A stretch of 64,000 nucleotides of DNA from NCBI GenBank assembly GCA_032719365.1, contig CM064862.1, forward strand, positions 53,907,840 through 53,971,839. Direction: 5' to 3'. The DNA is from Prinsepia uniflora. Lineage: Eukaryota; Streptophyta; Magnoliopsida; Rosales; Rosaceae. Below are positions 56,758 through 64,000 of the stretch, piece by piece (position 1 is the first letter of the stretch; each line of letters begins with the position of its first letter). The translations under genes were made by a program, and so were the position numbers. The notes beneath the pieces are model-generated. The model had not been told where the DNA came from and ran no database searches. It worked only from the letters and a program-made list of their open reading frames with translations.

Positions 56758-57329
56758 GTAAGTTCATCGCATTTTCTTGCTTTTCTTTTTTCTTCTCCTA
56801 AAGCTAAATTCCAGTTAATGTTACCATCTTGGCATGGTAAAATTTATTTTTCTCCATTAGAAGGGGCTTTTCGGAATAGTTACTGCATTGTTGTACTGTT
56901 GTTCAGCCAGAGATAGAAATTGGAATAGTTTGAATTCGAATTGGGCGCTATATTCAGCACTCAATGACCTCAAATTGACTTGTCATACAAATGTACCCTC
57001 ATAGATGTCATTTTCTTAGTATCAAAACACCTATTCTCAATTATTTTCATATGGGAAGTTGATATTCTTATATACTGTACTAATGAGATGTGCTGAGATT
57101 CTCTATTCACCCCAAAATTGCAAATTCACATCATCGCATTGCATTCGTATGCTGACAACTGTTCGACAGCAACGTTTCCTTAATTATAAATTAAAATGGA
57201 AGAATAATCCCGGTACAATCTTTTCTTGGTCTCATTCTTATCATAGATATGCATATCAACATCTTTGCGAAAGATGTTCGGTTCTCTTTGGTTTGTCCTT
57301 CATTTACCCAAAAAAAAAATAATAATAAT

Positions 57330-57907
57330 TGTTGAATCAAAGATTGAACCCGTCGCGAAAAGTCCTCACAATTCCTGCAAACAGCAAACAATTAGCTATC
57401 GTTGCCTCGATCGATTTACCCGGGGGGTTGTTCGACCAAGAGCACTCCGATGCCTAAGTTAGCTTCGAGAGAGGAAAGGGATATACTTCGAAATGAAGAA
57501 TCAACGTCCATTGGAAATGAAATGTGCCTTGCTATTTATAGGAAAATCTTGGGAGCCTTGGAGCGTTCTGATTGGTCAGTTGAATATTTAATTAGTAAAT
57601 AATATATTATTATTAAATATATTATTTAATAATTGTAATAATAGCTCATCATGATAGTAATGATATTTATTGTATTTTTATATTAATATTAATTATCCGT
57701 TATTAAGAATAACGATAATTAAGAGAGTATCAATATTACAGACACTTTAACCCGATCAAATAACGTATTTAACTGGTAAATAGATTATTTAATGTGTGGG
57801 TGTTTTTTAAAATGATCAGCGTTATTTGCCAAGGGCAATTTGGTCATTTTTGGGAATTACGGGACACGTGGCGGCTCCATAATTTTCGGATGATTTTGGG
57901 TTCCACA
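57330..57907 (-). mobile_element. 3' LTR of Tat element 3
   Basis: On the minus strand it runs TGTGGAACCC to GATTCAACA, 578 bp. Positions 57330 to about 57779 repeat nearly identically at 63554-64000, with only scattered differences, so this insertion is younger than Tat elements 1 and 2. A minus-strand TATA box CCTATAAATAGC lies at about 57532-57543. Confidence 0.9.
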
Positions 57908-58658
57908 AATGCCCCCACATCGATTCGGAATTCAGGGAATCCGAAGGGATGTACATTGTTTGGAATCTTGTTTTACCATGTTTACTTGTTACTGCTGAGT
58001 AGGTACCGAGGCGCTAAATCCGTAGCCAGGCGGCATGCGTCAATCGGAGGTCGGATGCGAAAGTTATGGGTCTACGAAGGCGGGGTGTAACGATCTGTCC
58101 CGAGTATCGGGATGAAATATTAATTAATTTATGATTTAGAATGACTAATCTGGGATTAGTGGAGTGAATCGGACAAAATGTGCAAAATGACCGTTTTGCC
58201 CCCAAGCGTGGGAAAAATATTGACTTTTAGTTCGGATGGTCAAATGAATTTTGACTGATGACCATGATGTAGTTTGGGACGTCACGAGTTCATAGGCAGG
58301 TGGCACGTTCGATTCCGACATTCGAGGAAGAAGTTACGACGTTCGGAAGTCGAGGGGTATTTTGGTAATTTTGAAAGGTAAGGGCGAAATGTTTACTTTT
58401 GACCCGGGAGGTCCAAAGGATGAGGGCCAAGGATCGTTACGTAGGTCGAATCGATACGAATCCATAGACAGGCGGCATGCCGAAATCGGAGATTCGTAGA
58501 CGAAGTTGTGGTCTCGGGGACGAAAATGATTAACCGAACAAACCGGGATTTCGATTAAAATAATATTAAATTGTGAATAGTGACCGTTGATTGTGAACAC
58601 TTGGATGAGTGACAAGTGTCACCCATCCCTTGATTTAAGGACCCTTAAAATGTGCTCC

Positions 58659-58732
58659 ATGTTTCATGGAAAACATCATCATCATGTTTTAATCCATGTT
58701 TCATGGAAAACATCATCATCATGTTTTAATCA
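58659..58732. repeat. Perfect 37-bp tandem duplication
   Basis: A unit starting TCCATGTTTCATGGAAAACA and ending CATGTTTTAA occurs twice head to tail. It contains the palindrome CCATGTTTCATGG. Confidence 0.93.
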
Positions 58733-58853
58733 TTTTTGAATCCATCTCTAATCCTATTTAAACACCATTAATCTTCCTCTTCCTTCATCAATCCGTGAAC
58801 AACACAAATTGTTCATGAGAGTGAGTATTTGAGTGTTTGAAGAGTCTGATTAC

Positions 58854-58965
58854 TGTAGCACATCACTGTTCACCGTGCACTGTAGAAAAACACTATCTAC
58901 CGCGCACTGTAGCAAAACACTGTCCACCGCGCACTGTAGCAAATCACTGTTCACCGAAGGTTTAG
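58854..58965. repeat. ~33-bp tandem repeats with GCACTGTAGCA core
   Basis: About three units of CACTGT(T/C)CACCG(C/T)GCACTGTAGCA-type sequence. It lies just downstream of the TATA-like box of the truncated LTR. Confidence 0.85.
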
Positions 58966-59133
58966 GTTATGTTTTAAATTAATATTTAGTACCCAAAAAA
59001 TTGTGGGAGATTGATATGATACTCATAGAGTTATTATTGACATTTTATGATGTTTTTGGACAGGATTCGAGATTCCTGGAAAGCGTCGAAAATTCGGAAA
59101 CGCGTGCAGCTTAGAAAGCGAGCGGTTTGGATG

Positions 59134-60440
59134 GTGTGTGCGAGCATTGGTAGGCTGGCTCACATTCAATGTGATTCTTGCTAGTACCACAAAATGCTTC
59201 CTATACGTCAAGAATCCGTCGAAGGTGTTTAGAAACTTTGTTGAAGCGGGTGTACAAACAGCGCCACGTGGTGGGCGGAGTTTGGCTGAACAGTCGACGG
59301 GGATTTGGCGGTGACTGAGTGCGCTTGCGGACGTGACTAGTGAGCATTGGTAGGCTGGATCACATTCACTGTGACTCTTGCTAGTACCACAAAATATGCT
59401 CGCCATGCGTCAAGGTGCCGAGAGACCCAACAAACTTGCTTTGTGGGAGCGTGGCGGTTCTTGTTGCCTTAGTCCATTCCGAGGGAAATATATGGAGTTT
59501 TGAGAAACCCGAAATCTTCAAGGAGTGGAAGGCTCGCAATCAAATTGCTTTTCCAGATGATGTTTTTGTGGAGCCTGGCGACAGATGTTCTTCCATGAAG
59601 GCTTTTTAAGCATGAGAGGAAAAAAACCCTGTCGGCGGTCGGCTTTCTCGGGTCGTACCTAAAGCGGAGCTATTTTTTAGGACGGAGTTCAATGACAGCA
59701 CGTACAGAGTTAACTGTATCGAAGTTGGCGGTGCATGGGACAAACACGCCTCCCCGGACCTGAGGATTGCCTCACACTTCTGCTTGTCACGTTGAAAATG
59801 GAGTTCAGATGCGAACGTTACGGGTCACGGAAGGCTAGGGGCAAAATGGTATTTTGTCGAACCAGGGGCAAAATGGTCTTTTAACCTTGATCAGACAATG
59901 ATACCTGTCCTTTGTCTTCTTCTTACCCCAGATAACATGGAATCCGGTTTTGGGGGTAATGATACTCACCTTTAATTAAGGGTAATTGTAATCATTTTGT
60001 CCAAATTGATCCGTGATATCCCACTGTCTCACCGTCATTGAGCAATTTAAAAGCTTAAGGAACTGAATTGAGAGAGAGGAAATCGAGGGACTGAGAGAAC
60101 TGGGTGTATCCAGAGTTCGAAAATTCAGAAAATCAAGGGAAATTCGAATTTGAATTTGTGTGCTAGGAGAAGGGAATTTGAGGTTTGAATAAGCTCCTGG
60201 GATCAAAACGAAACTCCTTGCAACAAAAACGAAGAGGAATCGTGTCGAATTGGGGAAGAACAGAAGACGGGAATTTGGCGGTGACTGAGTGCACTAGCGG
60301 ATGTGACCAGAGAGCATTGGTAGGCTGGATCACCTTCACCGTGACTCTTGCTAGTACCGCAAATATGCTCGCCATGCGTCAAGGTGCCGAGAGACCCAGC
60401 AAACTTGCCTTGTGGGAGCGTGGCGACAGACGTTCTTCTA
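59134..60440 (+). repeat. Three copies of an unidentified coding-like module
   Basis: The module with GCATTGGTAGGCTGG...TGTGACTCTTGCTAGTACC occurs at about 59140-59212 (partial), 59291-59456 and 60261-60425. The last copy translates on the plus strand as GWITFTVTLASTANMLAMRQ and GAERPSKLALWERGD with no stop. Copy 2 has one extra base in the same place, which breaks that frame. Copy 2 is followed by 120 bp that copy 3 lacks (in a different frame FEKPEIFKEWKARNQIAFP). I do not recognise the protein; it may be a captured host exon or part of an antisense Tat gene. Confidence 0.6.
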
Positions 60441-60774
60441 GAGTTTCGGGACATGAGCCGACTACTTTCTCCATGAATGGCGAGAAGCTTTCAGACATCC
60501 CAATCAAGGAGTGGTTGTGCGTTCCACTGTGCTTGAAGGAGACCGTTGTTCAGAAGAAGGACAATAAACAAGGGCTTACTGGTTCTTGGGAGAAAAAACC
60601 ATGCCGAGCAACTTCTTTCCTAACCCATAAGCATACCGAGCAACTTCTTTCCTAACCTTTCCGTTCTGGCCCTGCGAATATGCCATCTTGATGCGAAGGG
60701 CAGGTGGAAATGGAAAGTTATGTTGTTGATGTGAGATTGCGATAACTTAAGAAAACTTGAGATCTCAATTTCAC

Positions 60775-60925
60775 ATCGGAAGCCAAAATGGGCGAGTTGG
60801 AGATGAGCCGTGCAGAGAGGATGCTGATAGAAAATGAGCGAGATACCACTCGAGATGAGCTCTCCCTGCTGCACAGAAATTTGCAGGACACAGAAGGCTT
60901 TGATGCTTCGATGACGAAGGCTTGA
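60775..60925 (+). pseudogene. Coiled-coil fragment, possible antisense-gene 3' exon
   Basis: Plus strand reads EAKMGELEMSRAERMLIE and NERDTTRDELSLLHRNLQD before running into the tandem array and a stop. Heptad-like, charged sequence of this type is found at the C-terminus of antisense proteins of Tat elements. It lies opposite to gag, as expected. No complete gene can be built. Confidence 0.5.
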
Positions 60926-61160
60926 ATGCTTCGCAGGGCGAAGGCTCGGATGCTTCGATGACGAAGGCTTAGGTGCTTCGCATGGCGAAGGCTTAGATGC
61001 TTTGCAAGGCGAAGGCTTGAATGCTTTGATGACAAAGGCTTGGATGCTTCGATGACGAAGGCCTAGGTGCTTCGCATGGCGAAGGCTTAGATGCTTCGCA
61101 AGGCGAAAACTCAGATGCTTCGATGACGAAGGCTTGGATGCTTCGATCATGAAGGCTTTT
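60905..61160. repeat. Tandem array of 23/24-bp hairpin repeats (about 11 units)
   Basis: Each unit contains an inverted repeat: CTTCG-ATGA-CGAAG or CTTCGC-ATG-GCGAAG (also CTTCGC-AAG-GCGAAG), separated by GCTTGGATG-like links. Units of the two kinds are mixed. A G-to-C style change in one arm is matched in the other, so the stem is kept. It lies between gag and the rest of the interior of Tat element 3. Confidence 0.9.
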
Positions 61161-61312
61161 TACACTAGAGAGAATAAGCTTTGAAAATTGTACATGGTGA
61201 ACAAATCAATTTGTTAATCTCATTTCATTGATACTTGAATTCAGAAGGCAACTTGAAAAGCAAAATTGAAAAGCTCCATAGAGTTTTATGTCTTTCTAAT
61301 GTTGACTTGCGT

Positions 61313-63241
61313 CTAGTTGATGCGGATCACCTTTGACGCTGGCTCGTTTGACTCTTTGTTCTCCATGTGATTTACAGTCTTTTTTTTTATGTAGTCTGTA
61401 CAATGCCCCTCCCTCAGGAGATTTCGGAGATATCTTTCGAAAGATATACATGTGCTGATATTGTGCCCATAACATTCATGATAGGCGCACCATTTGGTTT
61501 TATCAGCATTCTCTTGATTGCCTTTGACTGGCTCTGGCTTCTTAAACCATGGCTTGTTCTTAATTTCATTGTGGATCTGATGGGCTGGTAAAGATAGCTG
61601 CAAGTTAGGCTTCCCCATAACTGGCGTTTGGGAGTGTTGCCCTGCCTTTCTCTTGTTGAGCTTTCCAGTTGCAGACTTTCCATGGGGTTCATCCTCATTG
61701 GAGGCCTTTTCGCTAGTCCCAGCATGGTCATGAGTATGAGCGGCGCTCTTTTCGTCCTCCCAACTTGCATGTCGCTCTGCTAGCGAAAGTATTTTGGAAA
61801 GACTTCGCGCATTGCTCATGACGATGTCCCCGTAAAGCTGGCTGTCTCGAGGGAGTCCCTGCTTGAATGCCATTGCCGCAACAAGGTCATTACAGCCGAT
61901 AATGCGAGATTTCTCCCCACAAAATCTCCGTATGTATTGTCGCAGAGTGTCTTTTGCTCCCTTTCGGACAGAGAAAAGATGGTCGTCTTTCACCTCGATT
62001 GTCCGAAGTTGTGCGTATTCCTTCACAAATGTCAAAGCCAACTCTTCGAAGGACTTAATCGACCTCGGGGGGAGATGATTGAACCAAGTCATGGCTTGGC
62101 CTTGAAGGGAAGCTTGAAAAACTTTGCACATGAGCGCATTGTTAGACCTGTGAGGGATCATGACTCCTCGATAATAATCAATGTGTTTTACCGGGTCGGA
62201 GGCTCCTTTGAATGGAGTGAAGTTTGGTGTTGCGAATCTCTGGGGGAATGGCTCCTCCTCAATATCCCTTATAAAGGGCGTAGAAAGCTGTATCTGGCGA
62301 CGTAGATCGTCCTCTAGATCGCCACCTTGTTGAGCACGAAGGTGCATGTCCAGTAATTTTTGAACATCATTAGCCCGCAATGCTCCTTGCCGAGGCGATG
62401 AGTCCCTTTTTGCTAATCGTTGAGAACCTCTTTGAGCTTCTCCCCCTGATCTCTGGGATCGTGCAGGGGAGTAGGCTTCATCTTCCCCTTTACTGCCGTG
62501 GGCAGATCGTTTTGGGTTTTTGTATAGAGCACGAAGTTGCCCTCTGCTCCCATGTGAGTGTTGTGAGTGCTCTACCCGTGAAGTTGCCCCAGTCCTACCT
62601 CCTAGCCGTTCACGTACTAACGGCTTTAGGCGTTGTGGGCTTTTCGCTCGATGAGCGTGACTTTCTTCTCTAGAGTCGCCTAGCGAAGTATCTCGTGACA
62701 TTGTTTGGTAGCGGACCTGCTCTTTCCCAGGGCGTCTTTGGGCACTCTCTTGTCTTCCACGTGACGTGGATCGTCTGTCCTGCTCCTGGATTGGTCTCCC
62801 TGCTAGGAGTTGCTGCAAGAGCTCTGACTGAAGTTGAACTTGTTTGCTTAACCCTTCAACTTGCTGCGCCAAGTTGTCCTGGGGAGGTTGGTGACGACTT
62901 CTCCCTGAGATGTCATGACACCCGTCCAGAAAGTCCCTTAGGACCATGTTTGTTGTGAGTTGATCATGTCGTGCTGCATTTCCTATCAACCTCTCGTTTG
63001 CCTGTTGTAAAGTCGAAGTTCCATCCCCTAGCGCGGGTACTTGGTTAGCTGGAGAGGGGAATGCTTCAAAACTGAAGGTTGGTCTCCCTTCGAGTGTCTC
63101 AAAGGGCGCTTCTATGGACACACGCCCGAGTCGAGCTGGGCGCTTCTCCGGAGTTTCTATGTGAGCTTCATTCCTCGTCTGGGCCGTTGAGGCAGAAACA
63201 CCTTCTCCGGCTGACTGAACGGATCGACGAACCTTAGCCAT
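61313..63241 (-). CDS. Gag polyprotein of Tat element 3 (643 aa)
   Basis: Open from MAKVRRSVQSAGEG (63241) to the stop at 61313. The frame extends to an ATG at 63358, but those 39 residues come from an upstream tandem repeat, so 63241 is preferred. The basic, Ser/Arg-rich middle (RSTSRGRQESAQRRPG, AHRAKSPQRLKPLV) precedes the retrotransposon-gag domain (LSTPFIRDIEEEPFPQRF, KHIDYYRGVMIPHR, GQAMTWFNHLPPRSIKSFEE, then FVKEYAQLRT) in roughly the 300-500 region. A zinc-knuckle variant KWCAYHECYGHNISTC lies near the C-terminus. Gag would assemble the virus-like particle in the cytoplasm. It is intact and ends with its own stop, not fused to pol. It may act in trans for non-autonomous relatives (inference). 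Confidence 0.88.
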   Translation of the reverse strand: MAKVRRSVQSAGEGVSASTAQTRNEAHIETPEKRPARLGRVSIEAPFETLEGRPTFSFEAFPSPANQVPALGDGTSTLQQANERLIGNAARHDQLTTNMVLRDFLDGCHDISGRSRHQPPQDNLAQQVEGLSKQVQLQSELLQQLLAGRPIQEQDRRSTSRGRQESAQRRPGKEQVRYQTMSRDTSLGDSREESHAHRAKSPQRLKPLVRERLGGRTGATSRVEHSQHSHGSRGQLRALYKNPKRSAHGSKGEDEAYSPARSQRSGGEAQRGSQRLAKRDSSPRQGALRANDVQKLLDMHLRAQQGGDLEDDLRRQIQLSTPFIRDIEEEPFPQRFATPNFTPFKGASDPVKHIDYYRGVMIPHRSNNALMCKVFQASLQGQAMTWFNHLPPRSIKSFEELALTFVKEYAQLRTIEVKDDHLFSVRKGAKDTLRQYIRRFCGEKSRIIGCNDLVAAMAFKQGLPRDSQLYGDIVMSNARSLSKILSLAERHASWEDEKSAAHTHDHAGTSEKASNEDEPHGKSATGKLNKRKAGQHSQTPVMGKPNLQLSLPAHQIHNEIKNKPWFKKPEPVKGNQENADKTKWCAYHECYGHNISTCISFERYLRNLLREGHCTDYIKKKTVNHMENKESNEPASKVIRIN

Positions 63242-63284
63242 GCTGATTCGAAGAATGTTGAGTTGGAAAGCTGTTGATGGATAA

Positions 63285-63505
63285 TTTGAACAACGTTCAG
63301 AATCTTCGAACAATGTCGATGAACGACGAACGAAGGGAGATGAACGATGAACAAACATTCAAAATCTTCGAACAATGTCGATGAACGACGAACGAAGAAA
63401 GATGAACGATGAACGAATTCTTGATGAGTGATGAACAACGTTCAAAATCTTCGAACAATGTCGATGAACGACGAACGAAGAAAGATGAACGATGAACAAA
63501 TGAGA
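63285..63505. repeat. Tandem repeats in the gag leader of Tat element 3
   Basis: Three units beginning ATCTTCGAACAATGTCGATG and containing AACGACGAACGAAG then GATGAACGATGAAC. Start points are about 63300, 63364 and 63448. They occupy the transcript leader between PBS and gag. Confidence 0.88.
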
Positions 63506-63533
63506 GAGCTTCTTCTGAGTATATCTCAATAGC

Positions 63534-63553
63534 TCTTAATGAAAGCACCAATT
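63534..63553 (-). promoter_or_regulatory. Primer-binding site of Tat element 3
   Basis: Minus strand ATTGGTGCTTTCATTAAGAG adjoins the LTR. It differs from both the iMet-type LARD site and the GTTTGGCGC site of Tat elements 1 and 2, so this element belongs to another subgroup. Confidence 0.7.
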
Positions 63554-64000
63554 GTTGAATCAAAGATTGAACCCGTCGCGAAAAGTCCTCACAATTCCTG
63601 CAAACAGCAAACAATTAGCTATCGTTGCCTCGATCGATTTACCCGGGGGATTGTTCGACCAAGAACACTCTGATGCCTAAGTTAGCTTCGAGAGAGGAAA
63701 GGGATATACTTCGAAACGAAGAATCAACGTCCATTGGAAATGAAATGTGCCTTGCTATTTATAGGAAAATCTTGGGAGCCTTGGAGCGTTCTGATTGGTC
63801 GGTTGAATATTTAATTAGTAAATAATATATTATTATTAAATATATTATTTAATAATTGTAATGATAGCTCATCATGATAGTAATGATATTTATTGTATTT
63901 TAATATTAATATTAATTATCCGTTATTAAGAATAACGATAGTTAAGAGAGTATCAATATTACAGACACTTTAACCCGATCAAATAACGTATTTAACTAGT
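63554..64000 (-). mobile_element. 5' LTR of Tat element 3 (incomplete)
   Basis: Starts TGTTGAATC like 57330. 447 bp lie in the window and the remainder is outside. The minus-strand TATA box CCTATAAATAGC lies at about 63756-63767. Confidence 0.9.

Larger units (their letters stand above)
58000..59140 (+). mobile_element. Truncated LARD-type LTR inside Tat element 3
   Basis: An LTR start TGTAACGATCTGTCCC (58087) follows a short stretch of similar LTR sequence (58010-58080). It proceeds through the usual GACGTAGTTTGGGACGTCA and AGACAGGCGGCATG blocks, a TATA-like CTATTTAAACACC (58766) and an acceptor-like TTTTTGGACAG (59061). It stops at about 59140 where unrelated repeat modules begin. The LTR 3' end is missing and no TSD can be assigned. 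Confidence 0.7.
57330..64000 (-). mobile_element. Tat-type element 3 with gag but no pol (right end outside window)
   Basis: Minus orientation: 5' LTR from 63554 rightwards (cut by the window edge), PBS, gag (63241-61313), a hairpin tandem array, a coiled-coil fragment on the plus strand, repeated modules, a truncated LARD-type LTR, a polypurine tract (minus GTGGGGGCATT) and the 3' LTR (57330-57907). No RT, RNase H or integrase is readable, so it is gag-only and non-autonomous. Confidence 0.82.

Noticed and set aside
60905..61160. CRISPR-like array
   Set aside because: Units are directly adjacent 23/24-bp tandem repeats without unique spacers, in plant DNA inside a retrotransposon.
61367..61591. 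Plus-strand ORF with hydrophobic stretch
   Set aside because: Antisense shadow of the intact gag reading frame on the minus strand.

Overview
The window is plant nuclear DNA, most likely from a dicot: spliced genes, a cytosolic ribosomal-protein gene with a telo-box promoter, plant-type Ty3/gypsy (Tat) and LINE elements, and very large LTRs. No prokaryotic or organellar signal is seen. I cannot name the species. Three host loci are recognisable: a flotillin-like pseudogene (9548-12765, minus), an intact six-exon gene for ribosomal protein S11/uS17 (50956-52460, minus, 159 aa) and the first two exons of a predicted membrane protein (56115-56757, plus). Nearly everything else is mobile-element sequence.

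Layout. 1-3545 is a LARD-like element (LARD A: non-coding interior, PBS, 2.9-kb LTR, minus) that interrupts the integrase of a Tat element at 3546-9290 (minus: LTR, PBS, decayed gag, RT, two RNase H regions, start of integrase). Then comes the flotillin pseudogene, whose intron holds a hAT-type MITE with an 8-bp TSD. A 5'-truncated LINE (about 14990-44654) is split twice: by a solo LTR (15242-17912, TSD TGGTA) and by a second LTR (18329-43751). That second LTR contains LARD B (20301-43201), with a solo LTR in its left LTR (21456-22535, TSD ATAAA) and a composite element in its right LTR (29910-42526, TSD CCCAA). The composite holds LARD C (30161-41300), which holds a further solo LTR (36132-39220, TSD CGGGG). 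The stack is about six insertions deep.

From 44655: remnants of a second flotillin-region copy, a TIR (Pack-type) transposon carrying a patellin-like fragment (45319-50038), and inside it a deleted Tat element (45400-49438, TSD ACGGT). This Tat element keeps gag on one strand and a spliced antisense gene on the other. RPS11 follows, then a tandemly duplicated 1.2-kb repeat with tRNA-like segments and a copia-type solo LTR. The membrane-protein gene is cut in its second intron by a third Tat element (57330 to beyond the window), which retains gag but not pol and carries a hairpin-forming tandem array and a broken LARD-type LTR.

The host genes do not form a pathway. The interest lies in the transposon biology: non-autonomous LARD/Tat families, the antisense gene, an apparent LARD-LTR/TRIM chimera with a 5S-rRNA-like domain, and gene capture. 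All homology calls are from recognising motifs by eye; no database search was run.
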